Below, piece after piece: positions 36,113 through 45,865 of a stretch of 64,000 nucleotides of DNA. The number at the start of each line of letters is the position of its first letter. Positions within the stretch are counted from its first letter, which is position 1. Both the position numbers and the translations under genes were made by a program. The notes beneath the pieces were generated by a model. That model was not told where the DNA came from. It did not search any database and was given only the letters and a program-made list of their open reading frames with translations. The stretch spans positions 1,711,001-1,775,000 of the forward strand of contig NZ_JACCFJ010000001.1 in NCBI RefSeq assembly GCF_013410345.1, in the 5' to 3' direction. The stretch is from Saccharopolyspora hordei (GTDB taxonomy: Bacteria > Actinomycetota > Actinomycetes > Mycobacteriales > Pseudonocardiaceae).

Positions 36113-37870
36113 TCAGCGTCGCTGCCGGCCGGTGGCCTGCGAGCGCTGACCACCGCGCGGGGCCTCCTCCGGGACCGGCAGCTGGATGCGGCGGGTCGGT
36201 TCGTCGTGCGGACCGCGCTGGGCCTTCGCGCTCTGGCCGCGGACCACGTCGCGGTGGATCTGCTCGGTCGGGCCGTCGGTCAGGGAGTCGTCGCTCGACG
36301 TCGGTTTCCCTTGCTGCGCGGGCACGTCCCCGCTCTTGCCGGGCTCGGTCTTCGCCGACGCCTCGCCGTTCCCCGCCTCCGGTTCGCCGGACGCCGCTTC
36401 CGGCTTCGCGCTCTTCTCCGCCGGCTTCCCGGACTCCGCGGACCCCGCCTCGGCCTCCGCCGGTGTCGCGTCCGGCTGCGCGGACCCCGCCTGCTGCGCC
36501 TTCCCGTTCTGCTTCGCCGGCTCCGGCTTCGCCGGTTCGGTCTCCGCGGTCTCGCCGTCGGAGTCGCGGCTGTCCTGGGCGAGGGCCTCTTCGGCGTCCT
36601 TGCGGGCCTGCTCGCGCGCTTCGGCCGCCGCCTGGCGGAGCTTCTCCTCCTCGGCGTCCTCCTGGTCGAGGCGCTCGAGCAGCGGCGTGGTCTGGCCGAG
36701 CATCTCGGCGGCGTCGCGCAGCTTCTTGGCCACCGCGTCGCGCAGCTGGGTCAGCGAGTGCACGTGCTCGTCGGCCTTGGCGAGGCGGCGCTGCACCTCC
36801 TCGGTGGTCGAGCCGAGGCGGGCGCGGGCGTCCTCGCGGGCGGTGGCGACCAGGCGCTTGCTCTCGCGGGTGGCCTCGTCGATGAGACGGGTGGCCTCCT
36901 CGGTGCACTCGCGGACCATCCGCTCGGACTTCTCGGTCGCCTCGTTGACCAGCCGCTCGGCTTCCTGCTTGGCCTCGCGCAGCCGCTTCTCCGCGGCTTC
37001 CTCGCTCTCCCGCTTGCGCTTCTCGGCGGCCTCGACGCTCTCGCGCTCGCGCTTGGCGGCCGCCTCCTCGCTCTCGCGGGTCAGCTTCTCGGCCTTCGCG
37101 GTGGCTTCGCTGACCAGCCGGTTGGCCTCGTCGGTGGCCTCCCGGACCCGGCGGTGGGCCTCGTTGGTGCCTTCCCGCAGCCGCCGGTTGGCCTCGTCGG
37201 TGGCCTCGCGGACGCGGCGTTCGGCCTCGGCCTTGCTGGTGGCCTCCTGCTCGGCCAGGGTGCGCATCGCCTCGCTGCGGCGCGCGGCCATCGCGATCTC
37301 GAAGTCCTCCTCGACCTGCGCGCGGCGGGCTTCGGACTCCTTGTCGGCGCGCTTGCGGTTCTCCTCGGCCTCGCGGGTGATCCGCTCCGCCTCGGACTTG
37401 GCCTTGTCCATCAGCGCCCGGTGCTCGGTCTCCATCTCCGAGCGCCGGGTGTTGACCTCGGCGAGCAGTTGCTCGTAGCGGTTGCGGAGCTCGGTGGCCT
37501 CGGCTTCGGAACGCGCGCGGATCTGGGCCGCGTCGTTCTCCGCGCGACTGCGGATCTCGTTGGCCTCGTCCTGGGCGAGCCGCAGCATCCGCTGCAGGCG
37601 CTCGCTGAGGCCCTCCAGCGTCGTCGGCGGCTTGGCCAGCCGCTCCACCTGGCCGCGCAGGCTCTCGATCTCGGAGCGGGCCGACTCCAGCTGCTTGGAC
37701 AGGTCGTTGGCTTGGGAGACGGCCGCGTCGCGGTCCGCGGTCAGGATGCGGATGTCGGCGTCGAGCCGCTCCAGGTGCTCATCGACCTGGGCGCGGTCGT
37801 AACCGTTCTTGCGAACGAGGTCGAACCCCGAACCAAGGGGGAGCAAGTCGCGGTCGTCGGCAAGGCCCAT
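36113..37870 (-). CDS. Large coiled-coil protein, DivIVA/Scy/FilP-like
   Basis: This 585-residue protein is a probable polar-growth or cytoskeletal scaffold. The N terminus (GFDLVRKNGYDRAQVDEHLERLDADI) resembles the DivIVA membrane-binding start. A coiled coil of some 350 residues follows, with clear 11-residue repeats around residues 215-265 (RRVREATDEAN, RRLREGTNEAH, RRVREATDEAN, RLVSEATAKAE), the hendecad pattern of Streptomyces Scy. After residue 430 it turns into a disordered Ala/Pro/Glu/Lys-rich tail. A TAGCTT box six bases before the ATG suggests a leaderless mRNA. Confidence 0.8.
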   Translation of the reverse strand: MGLADDRDLLPLGSGFDLVRKNGYDRAQVDEHLERLDADIRILTADRDAAVSQANDLSKQLESARSEIESLRGQVERLAKPPTTLEGLSERLQRMLRLAQDEANEIRSRAENDAAQIRARSEAEATELRNRYEQLLAEVNTRRSEMETEHRALMDKAKSEAERITREAEENRKRADKESEARRAQVEEDFEIAMAARRSEAMRTLAEQEATSKAEAERRVREATDEANRRLREGTNEAHRRVREATDEANRLVSEATAKAEKLTRESEEAAAKRERESVEAAEKRKRESEEAAEKRLREAKQEAERLVNEATEKSERMVRECTEEATRLIDEATRESKRLVATAREDARARLGSTTEEVQRRLAKADEHVHSLTQLRDAVAKKLRDAAEMLGQTTPLLERLDQEDAEEEKLRQAAAEAREQARKDAEEALAQDSRDSDGETAETEPAKPEPAKQNGKAQQAGSAQPDATPAEAEAGSAESGKPAEKSAKPEAASGEPEAGNGEASAKTEPGKSGDVPAQQGKPTSSDDSLTDGPTEQIHRDVVRGQSAKAQRGPHDEPTRRIQLPVPEEAPRGGQRSQATGRQRR

Positions 37871-37876
37871 GGCACC

Positions 37877-37882
37877 AAGCTA
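37877..37882 (-). promoter_or_regulatory. -10 element of the coiled-coil gene
   Basis: TAGCTT on the minus strand, six bases before the ATG; leaderless layout. Confidence 0.5.
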
Positions 37883-38225
37883 CCTGGAAGACGACGTCGT
37901 TGTGGGAGGTGTGGCGCGTATCGGCCGGATTTCGGTGAACCGTTCACGAACTTCCGGTGGCCCGGCGCGTCGTGACCGCGAGACCTGCACGGGCGGTGAT
38001 CCTCCGGACACGCCGAGCACTCCCTGGAGATCACCCGACAGGCGACCGCCGAACCCGGGTTCCGCGCCGGCGGACCGGGTGGGGAGAGGGGGCTTCGTCG
38101 AACGCGGGTTCGCCGAGGGAACTCGCAGGTCGAAACGCCCGGGACCACCCGGCTGACGGACTTGACCGGCTGGCCAACCAAGCGTGCAATGGAGTTGTGG
38201 ATCGTGCTCGATGGAGGTGATCGAC
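37883..38225. other. Gap between divergent coiled-coil and SPW genes
   Basis: About 340 bases without a recognised gene. It holds the promoter region of the coiled-coil gene at its left end and GGAGGTGA, the ribosome site of the SPW gene, at its right end (38213-38220). No repeat copy is present. Confidence 0.5.
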
Positions 38226-38612
38226 GTGGCCGAGAGGTCGAGCGGTTCGACTGTGAAGCCGTGGGTCCGCTGGCAGGACTGGGCCGGTGTGGTGCTGGGC
38301 GCCTACCTGGTCCTCGGCACGCTGTGGACGCCGACGGACACGGCGGCGATGTCCGCGATGATCGTGCTCGGGGCACTGCTGGTGGTCGCCAGCGTGTGGT
38401 CGTTGGCCATGCCCGGCTCGGTGATGAGCGAGTACTGCCACATGCTGCTGGGTGCGCTGCTGTTCATCTCGCCGTGGGTCCTGGGGTACTCCGAGCTCAC
38501 GGGCGCGTCGTGGACCTCGTGGATCGTCGGCGTGCTGGCCGTTCTCGCTGGAGCGGCTGCGCTGCCCGAGGCCAACGCCGCGCACCGCGGCGGCATGGCG
38601 GGCCAGCACTGA
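38226..38612 (+). CDS. SPW repeat membrane protein
   Basis: This 128-residue protein has four membrane helices arranged as two SPW-type repeats. The second shows the characteristic LLFISPWVLGYSE; the first (RWQDWAGVVLGAYLVLGTLW) carries the same pattern more weakly. Function unknown. The GTG at 38226 is set by GGAGGTGA five bases upstream; an ATG at 38212 lies on top of that site and is unlikely. Confidence 0.85.
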   Translation: MAERSSGSTVKPWVRWQDWAGVVLGAYLVLGTLWTPTDTAAMSAMIVLGALLVVASVWSLAMPGSVMSEYCHMLLGALLFISPWVLGYSELTGASWTSWIVGVLAVLAGAAALPEANAAHRGGMAGQH

Positions 38613-38720
38613 CCGCTCGAGCCGTGGGCGGTGCGACCCGCTCACGGTCGGTGCGCGCGGCCTGGCGGTAGTCTCCGGGCCGCGCGCGATCCCCGCGCGC
38701 AGGAGGTGGAGGTCTGGTTC

Positions 38721-39371
38721 ATGGCACAGGCGCCGGGTCGCCGCGGCTCCGGTGCGCGGGAGTCCACTTCGGATGCGCGACCGGGAGACGACGGTGCCTC
38801 CGCGCGCGAGCGGATCCTCGAAGCGGCCGGGGAGCTGTTCGCCGAGCACGGTTTCGAGGCCACGCCCACGTCGCGGATCGCGGAACGGGCCGAGGTGCCG
38901 AAGGGCCTCATCCACTACTACTTCCGCCGCAAGCAGGACCTGCTGACCGCGCTGGTCGACCGGCTGCCCGACGAACCGGTGGTGTCGGACCGGATCGCGG
39001 TGCGCGGGGACGTCGCAGGCAGCCTGCGCCGGCTGGTGCGCGAGCTGGACGCCAGGTTGGAGGCGTCACCGCTGCTCAGCCACCTGCTGTGGCGCGAGGC
39101 GGACACGCACGTCGCGGTCCGGGAGGCGCTGCAGCGGCGCTTCCGGCACGTCGCCGAGCAGATCCGCGGGGTGATCGAACTGGCGCTGCCGCCGGGCCCG
39201 GTCCGCTGCGACGTCGACACCGCCGCGCTGCTGCTGGCGCGGGTGGTCAACCACCGGCACTCGGTGGCCCGCCACGGCGCGCACGAGGACGAGCTGGAGC
39301 GCGAGATCGGCTTCATCGCCCACGCGCTGGAACTGGGCGTCGGCGCCCCGCACCGGGTGGAACCCGCCTGA
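38721..39371 (+). CDS. TetR family transcriptional regulator
   Basis: This 216-residue protein has a disordered N-terminal extension of about 25 residues and then the TetR helix-turn-helix (RERILEAAGELFAEHGFEATPTSRIAERAEVPKGLIHYYFRRKQDLLTAL, residues 28-76). A variable ligand domain follows. The ATG at 38721 is preceded by GGAGG, and TAGTCT at 38669-38674 may be the promoter. It lies 182 bases before the penicillin acylase gene on the same strand and may regulate it. Confidence 0.9.
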   Translation: MAQAPGRRGSGARESTSDARPGDDGASARERILEAAGELFAEHGFEATPTSRIAERAEVPKGLIHYYFRRKQDLLTALVDRLPDEPVVSDRIAVRGDVAGSLRRLVRELDARLEASPLLSHLLWREADTHVAVREALQRRFRHVAEQIRGVIELALPPGPVRCDVDTAALLLARVVNHRHSVARHGAHEDELEREIGFIAHALELGVGAPHRVEPA

Positions 39372-39568
39372 CGGCGCCCGGACCGACGGGGTGGCGGGCG
39401 CTTCCCCCGCGTGCGCTCCGGTGCCCGCCTCGCCGCGAGAACCGGTCCCGCTCCGCCGCCGCGGTGCATCACGTCGGATGAAAGGTGCCTCCCGAAGTCG
39501 ATCCAGTGTTGTGAAAGATCGTTCCGCGCGCTAAGAACCTTCCGCAGGCGTCGATGCGGGAGGTTGTG

Positions 39569-41965
39569 GTGGGCGTTGGACAGGTGCGGTTCTCCCGGCG
39601 TCAGGGACTGGTGGCCACGGCGGTCGGGATCGCAGGTGCCGGGATGATGGCGGCCACGGGGAGTTCCGCGCCGGACGCGACGACGGAGCGCTGGACGTAC
39701 CGGGTGCGGGGGCTGCGGGCCCCGGTGGAGCTGATCGAGGACCGCTACGGCGTGCCGCACCTCTACGCGCGCAGCGAGGACGACGTCTTCCTCGCCCAGG
39801 GCTTCAACGCCGCCCGCGAGCGGCTGTTCCAGATCGACCTGTGGCGGCGCCGCGGCCTCGGGCAGCTCGCCGAGGTGCTGGGCCCCGAGTACGTGCCGCA
39901 GGACCGGGCCACCCGGTTGTTCCTGTACCGGGGCGACATGGACGTGGAGTGGTCGCGCTACGCGCCGGACGCGCAGCGGATCGCCACCCAGTTCACCGCC
40001 GGGATCAACGCCTACCTGGACTGGCTCGACGAGCACCCCGAGCACCTGCCGCCCGAGTTCGGCATCCTCGGCTACCGGCCGGCCCGCTGGGACCCGGCGG
40101 ACGTGGTCCGCATCCGCAGCCACGGCCTGACCCGCAACCTCACCAGCGAGGTCGTGCGTGCCCGGGTGGCCTGCGCCGCGGGCGTCGACGCCGACCAGGT
40201 CCGGCAGGGCCTGCAACCGGACCACCGCACGGTGGTGCCCGACGGCTTCGACCCGTGCGCGCTGCCCGACGACGTGCTCGAGGTCTTCGACCTCGCCACC
40301 CAGCAGGTGGAGTTCGCCGACGGGAGCATCCGCAAGGCGGTGGTCCGCGACCCGGCCACCGAGGGCAGCAACAACTGGGTGATCAGCGGGGAGCGCACCG
40401 CCACCGGCCGCCCGATCCTGGCCAACGACCCGCACCGCGCCTACTCGGCGCCGTCCCTGCGCTACGTGGCGCACCTGTCCGCGCCCGGGCTGGACGTGAT
40501 CGGGGCGGGCGAGCCCGCTCTGCCCGGCATCTCCATCGGGCACAACGGGACCGTCGCCTTCGGGCTGACGATCTTCCCGATCGACCAGGAAGACCTCTAC
40601 GTCTACGAGCTCGACCCGGCCGACCGCACCCGCTACCGCTACCGGGACGGCTGGGAGTCGATGACGGTGCTGCGCGAGGAGGTCGCGGTCCGCGGCGCGG
40701 AGCCGCAGACCGTCGAGCTGCCGTTCACCCGGCACGGCCCGGTGATCCACGTCGACGAGCAGCGCAACCTCGCCTACGCGGTGCGCACCGCGTGGCTGGA
40801 ACCGGGCATGTCGCCGTACTTCGGCAGCATCGCCTACATGCGGGCGCGCAGCTTCGACGAGTTCACCGAAGCCATGCGCCGCTGGGGAGCGCCGACGGAG
40901 AACCAGGTCTACGCCGACGTGGACGGCAACATCGGGTGGGTGCCGGGTGGCCTGGCGCCCAAGCGCGTCGGCTACGACGGCCTGCTGCCGGTGCCCGGCG
41001 ACGGCCGCTACGAGTGGGACGGCTTCCACTCCGGGGACGACCTGCCGCGGGTGCTCAACCCGGAGGAGGGGTTCATCGCCACGGCGAACCAGTTCAACCT
41101 GCCGCCGGAGCACCAGGGCATGGGGCTCGGCTACGAGTGGACCAACCCCTTCCGGCACCAGCGGATCGTCGAGGTGCTGTCCTGCCAGCGCGCGCACACC
41201 ATCGCCGACTCGCAGGAGCTGCAGAACGACCAGCTGTCCATCCCGGCGCGACGGTTGGTCGGGCTGCTGTCCGAGGTGGACAGCGGCGAGTCCGACCTGC
41301 GCCGCGCGCTGCGCCTGCTGCGGGACTGGGACGCGGTGGAATCGGCGGACTCGGCTGCGGCGGCGCTGTTCGAGGTGTGGCTGTCCAAGCACCTCGGGCC
41401 CGGGTTCGTGCGGGCCGCGGTGCCCGCGGCCGCCGACGTGATCGGCGACGCCGACACCCTCGTGCTGCTGCGCGAGCTGGAGCAGCCGGGCCGGTGGCTG
41501 CCGGACGCGGCGGCCCGCGACCGCCTGCTGCTGTCCACGTTGCGCTCGGCCTACGCGGAGGTGCGGGAACGGCTGGGGCGCGGCGAGGGGACGTGGAAGT
41601 GGGGCAGGCTGCACCACAGCTTCTTCGAACACCCGGCCTCGGGGGCGTTCACCGAGATCGACCGGGCCCGGTTCGACGTCGGCCCGCTGCCGCGCGGCGG
41701 TTCACCGGACACGGTGAACCAGTCATCCTACCGGACCAGTGACTTCCGGCAGACCAACGGTCCCTCGTTCCGGATGGTGCTGGACGTGGGCGACTGGGAC
41801 TCCTCGGTGGCGGTGAACACGCCCGGCCAGTCCGGGAACCCCAACGACCCGCACTACCGCGACCTCGCCGAGCGCTGGCGCACCGGCCGGTACTTCCCCC
41901 TCGCCTACACCCGGGAGGCGGTGGAGCGCGTCGCCGAGCGCCGGATGCTGCTGGTGCCCGCGTGA
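39569..41965 (+). CDS. Penicillin acylase family protein (Ntn hydrolase), Tat-exported
   Basis: This 798-residue precursor of the penicillin/acyl-homoserine-lactone acylase family should self-cleave before the nucleophilic serine in TEGSNNWVI (Ser codon 40367-40369) into alpha and beta chains. VELIEDRYGVPHLYA, the entry motif of the alpha chain, and the beta-chain HNGTVAFGLT oxyanion segment are present. An N-terminal FSRRQGLVATAVGIAGAG suggests Tat export. The start is uncertain: GTG 39569 has GGGAGG five bases upstream; ATG 39554 and GTG 39584 are alternatives. The substrate could be a beta-lactam, lipopeptide or quorum signal. Confidence 0.88.
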   Translation: MGVGQVRFSRRQGLVATAVGIAGAGMMAATGSSAPDATTERWTYRVRGLRAPVELIEDRYGVPHLYARSEDDVFLAQGFNAARERLFQIDLWRRRGLGQLAEVLGPEYVPQDRATRLFLYRGDMDVEWSRYAPDAQRIATQFTAGINAYLDWLDEHPEHLPPEFGILGYRPARWDPADVVRIRSHGLTRNLTSEVVRARVACAAGVDADQVRQGLQPDHRTVVPDGFDPCALPDDVLEVFDLATQQVEFADGSIRKAVVRDPATEGSNNWVISGERTATGRPILANDPHRAYSAPSLRYVAHLSAPGLDVIGAGEPALPGISIGHNGTVAFGLTIFPIDQEDLYVYELDPADRTRYRYRDGWESMTVLREEVAVRGAEPQTVELPFTRHGPVIHVDEQRNLAYAVRTAWLEPGMSPYFGSIAYMRARSFDEFTEAMRRWGAPTENQVYADVDGNIGWVPGGLAPKRVGYDGLLPVPGDGRYEWDGFHSGDDLPRVLNPEEGFIATANQFNLPPEHQGMGLGYEWTNPFRHQRIVEVLSCQRAHTIADSQELQNDQLSIPARRLVGLLSEVDSGESDLRRALRLLRDWDAVESADSAAAALFEVWLSKHLGPGFVRAAVPAAADVIGDADTLVLLRELEQPGRWLPDAAARDRLLLSTLRSAYAEVRERLGRGEGTWKWGRLHHSFFEHPASGAFTEIDRARFDVGPLPRGGSPDTVNQSSYRTSDFRQTNGPSFRMVLDVGDWDSSVAVNTPGQSGNPNDPHYRDLAERWRTGRYFPLAYTREAVERVAERRMLLVPA

Positions 41966-41969
41966 CGGT

Positions 41970-42013
41970 TCGTGAGTGCGAGAACCGGCTGGAGCCGGTC
42001 TCCGCACTCACGA
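41970..42013. terminator. Bidirectional terminator between acylase and epimerase genes
   Basis: CGTGAGTGCGAGAACCGGC pairs with GCCGGTCTCCGCACTCACG (two mismatched positions) over TGGA, directly between two convergent genes. Confidence 0.85.
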
Positions 42014-42020
42014 CCGGTCC

Positions 42021-42467
42021 TCAGTGGACCTCGGCGGGCTCCACGAGTTCGACGAGCACGCCGCCGGCGTCCTTGGGGTGCACGAAGTTGATCCGGCTGC
42101 CCGCGGTGCCCCGGCGCGGCTCGCCGTAGAGCAGCCGCAGGCCCTTCTCGCGCAGCGCGGACATCGCAGCCTCCACATCGGTCACCCGGTAGGCGAGCTG
42201 CTGCAGTCCGGGACCGTTGCGGTCCAGGAACTTCGCGATCGCCGAGTCCTCGCGCAGCGGTGCGATGAGCTGCACCTGCGTCGCACCGGTGGCGTCGCCC
42301 GGGGCCCGCATCATCGCCTCGCGCACGCCCTGTTCCTCGTTGACCTCGGAGTGGGCCACCTCCAGGCCGAAGGTGTCCCGGTGGAAGGCGATCGCCGCGT
42401 CCAGGTCCGGGACCGCGATCCCCACGTGGTCGATCGCGGTGACCAGACCGCTGAGTTCCGCTCGCAT
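42021..42467 (-). CDS. mce: Methylmalonyl-CoA epimerase
   Basis: This 148-residue VOC-fold enzyme interconverts (S)- and (R)-methylmalonyl-CoA, linking propionyl-CoA with the B12-dependent mutase. Signatures are AIDHVGIAVPDLDAAIAFHRD with the first metal histidine, GLQQLAYRV, and FVHPKDAGGVLVELVEP with the metal glutamate. The ATG at 42465-42467 lies six bases after TACGCT (leaderless). It corresponds to Rv1322A in the conserved order nucS-mce-thiolase-thioredoxin. Confidence 0.93.
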   Translation of the reverse strand: MRAELSGLVTAIDHVGIAVPDLDAAIAFHRDTFGLEVAHSEVNEEQGVREAMMRAPGDATGATQVQLIAPLREDSAIAKFLDRNGPGLQQLAYRVTDVEAAMSALREKGLRLLYGEPRRGTAGSRINFVHPKDAGGVLVELVEPAEVH

Positions 42468-42473
42468 GTCGCG

Positions 42474-42479
42474 AGCGTA
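42474..42479 (-). promoter_or_regulatory. -10 element of the epimerase gene
   Basis: TACGCT on the minus strand, six bases before the ATG. Confidence 0.55.
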
Positions 42480-42598
42480 ACCGTGCTCTTCGCGCTGGGA
42501 AAAGCGTGAAAAGTGGATGATCGAATTGCCCCTTTGAGCGGAGTCGGGTGACCTTGCAGTCACCGAGCATGTGGCTGATTCACGTGAGAGGGGCGCAC

Positions 42599-43603
42599 AT
42601 GGCAAGAAGGCAACGTGGACCGGGCCGCACGAGCGCGGTGCTGCTGGCGTCGATCGGACTGGTGGTGGGCCTCGGTGGCCCGGCCCTGGCGGCCGGGGGC
42701 GACGGGGTGCCCAGCGGCGGTGGCGGCGACAACCCGTCGGCCGACCAGCTGCGCCGCGAGCGGGCGTGGGTCCGGCTCGGGGACCTCAAGTTCGGCGCGG
42801 AGCCCTACGAGGCGGTGCAGTCGGCGGCCGCCGACGCGGCCGGGAAGGCGGACTGCGAGATCAGCACCACCGCGGCCACCAACCTGGTGCTGTCCCCGAC
42901 CTGGCCCGAGGTGGCCGGCTCCGGGGACTCGCCGTCGCCGATGACGCTGTCCCGCTACGACGACCAGACCTCGCTGGCCGACCCCGAGCAGCGCGACGAC
43001 GGGCTGTTCTTCAACCCCGGCGTCGGCATCTGGCAGCTCGACTCCGCGGGGCTCGGCGCGAACGAGACCGCCGCGACCGCCATCGACTCGGTCGGCGCCG
43101 CCGGCAAGATGGCGCCGTACATCGTCGGCAAGTACTGCAGCGCGCGCAACGGCGGCGCCACCGCGGCGGAGGCCCGCGCGGCCGCGTGGAAGGACTGGCA
43201 CGCCTGCGACGAGGGCGCCTGCGAGTCGATCTACCAGCGCCTGGAGGCCGACGGGGTGGTCAAGGACTCCACCGTCGACCGCTACGGCGGTGCCGAGATG
43301 CGCACCTGCACCTACGAGGGCGCCGAGTACGACTGCCTGTACGTCGACCCGAGCAAGGCGCAGGGCGAGGACGCCTGGACCTCGCCCGACTTCGGCCCGG
43401 CCCCCGTCCCCGACCCCTTCTACGTCTTCACCTACAGCGAGTCCGGCACGGACTACGAGGTCCGCTACTGGCTCAAGAGCGACTCCGGCGCGGACACCGA
43501 CGTCTCGGCCTCCCGCGAGCTCGGCGTCAACGCCCGCACCAAGCTGACCTGGGCGGCCGAGTCCGGGCTCTGCGACACGACCACCGGAGCCGGCACCTGC
43601 TAG
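42599..43603 (+). CDS. Secreted hypothetical protein, possibly lysozyme-like
   Basis: This 334-residue protein has a Sec signal peptide (residues 1-31, GGPALAAGG). The mature part carries LVLSPTWPEVAGSGDSPSP and FFNPGVGIWQLDSAGLG, which recall a muramidase/transglycosylase substrate groove, plus several cysteines in the second half (CDEGACESIYQRL, CTYEGAEYDC, CDTTTGAGTC). I could not assign a family or catalytic residue with confidence. GAGAGG precedes the ATG. It is inserted between epimerase and thiolase. Confidence 0.65.
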   Translation: MARRQRGPGRTSAVLLASIGLVVGLGGPALAAGGDGVPSGGGGDNPSADQLRRERAWVRLGDLKFGAEPYEAVQSAAADAAGKADCEISTTAATNLVLSPTWPEVAGSGDSPSPMTLSRYDDQTSLADPEQRDDGLFFNPGVGIWQLDSAGLGANETAATAIDSVGAAGKMAPYIVGKYCSARNGGATAAEARAAAWKDWHACDEGACESIYQRLEADGVVKDSTVDRYGGAEMRTCTYEGAEYDCLYVDPSKAQGEDAWTSPDFGPAPVPDPFYVFTYSESGTDYEVRYWLKSDSGADTDVSASRELGVNARTKLTWAAESGLCDTTTGAGTC

Positions 43604-43615
43604 CTGCCCGAGCTC

Positions 43616-43654
43616 GCCAAGCCCGCTCGCGCACCGGTCGCGGGCGGGCCTGGC
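43616..43654. terminator. Hairpin after the secreted-protein gene
   Basis: GCCAAGCCCGCTCGCG pairs with CGCGGGCGGGCCTGGC (two mismatches) over CACCGGT, 13 bases after the stop. Confidence 0.7.
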
Positions 43655-43684
43655 GGCGCTGCGGTGGCACCGCGGGCCGGGGGA

Positions 43685-43711
43685 GGTGCGAGCATGGGAA
43701 CCTTCCTGTCA
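43685..43711 (-). repeat. Interspersed repeat, copy M
   Basis: Reverse-oriented full copy (GGTGCGAGCATGGGAA then CCTTCCTGTCA) in the gap before the thiolase gene. Confidence 0.9.
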
Positions 43712-43834
43712 TCCCCGCCCTATGGCAGTCGTCACAGGTGGCACCGGGTGCCACGGCGGGTATGGTCCCGGTGGCGCTCGCCGGGCCATGATGGTGGCGG
43801 CGCGACGAGGCGTGGCACGGACCGGGAGGTAGTC

Positions 43835-45022
<1,188 letters not shown>

Positions 45023-45090
45023 CCCTGAGAACACCCTGACATCGACCCTGGGATCGGTCGCCGACCAAGATCATCCGGAGTCGGCGTGGC

Positions 45091-45096
45091 TACCCT
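45091..45096 (+). promoter_or_regulatory. -10 element of the membrane protein gene at 45104
   Basis: TACCCT, seven bases before the ATG; supports ATG 45104 rather than the upstream GTG 45086. Confidence 0.5.
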
Positions 45097-45103
45097 GGTC
45101 GGC

Positions 45104-45865
45104 ATGAAATGGCTTCCAGGGGGATGGGAACGCGCTGACCGGGTCAGGAACCAGGAGCGGACGACGGTGCGCGCTCGTCGTCCCGACTGGCGCGGCACCG
45201 CCCGCTACACCTCGGAGCACGCTGCGACGCAGGGCCCGGCCACCCGGGTGCAGCCCGGGCCCGGGCACCGGCCCGTCGTGCTCGGCGCCGACGCGCGGGA
45301 CGTCGACGTCAGCGCGAGCATGTTCCGGGCCCTGGTCATCGGCGGCGGCCTCAGCGGCCTGGGCACGGTGCTGGTCGCGGCGGCGCTGGTGAACAAGGGC
45401 AGCACCGTCGGGCTGTGGGTGTGGCAGCTCGTCTTCGCGGTGCTGTTCCTGTGGTTCATCGCCGGTTCCCGCGGGGTGTTCAACGGCCGCGGCTTCCTGG
45501 TCGACCGGAGCGGCTTCTACGCGCGCACCACCGGCGAGGTCTTCGGCGTGTCGTGGGACGAGATCAAGGCCGTCGGGATCGGCACCCTGCCGTGGGTGCA
45601 GCACGGCCGCCTCGTCGCCCCCGACCGGCGCCAGGCGCTGGAGTTCTACCCGGCCGACCCGGGCTTCGCGGCCCGGCACCCGGAGCTGGAGCGCTGGCGG
45701 GTGATCGAACCGGCGTCGCTGCCGGGCATGCCGGACGAGCGCTACCGGTTCCACCTGCCGCCGTTCAGCAGGCTGCCGCGCGCCCTGGAGGGAGCGGTGC
45801 AGGACGTCGTCCCGCAGAAGTGGGTCGGCCACTACAAGCGCAGCCTGCCGGGCCCGGAGAACTGA
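45104..45865 (+). CDS. Hypothetical membrane protein with PH-like domain
   Basis: This 253-residue protein has a basic N-terminal region, two adjacent membrane helices (about residues 73-94 and 104-122) and a C-terminal domain (GRGFLVDRSGFYARTTGEVFGVSWDEIKAVGIG) with the strand pattern of bacterial PH/YokE-like domains. No function is known. Its TGA directly abuts the stop of the convergent dinB gene. Confidence 0.7.
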   Translation: MKWLPGGWERADRVRNQERTTVRARRPDWRGTARYTSEHAATQGPATRVQPGPGHRPVVLGADARDVDVSASMFRALVIGGGLSGLGTVLVAAALVNKGSTVGLWVWQLVFAVLFLWFIAGSRGVFNGRGFLVDRSGFYARTTGEVFGVSWDEIKAVGIGTLPWVQHGRLVAPDRRQALEFYPADPGFAARHPELERWRVIEPASLPGMPDERYRFHLPPFSRLPRALEGAVQDVVPQKWVGHYKRSLPGPEN

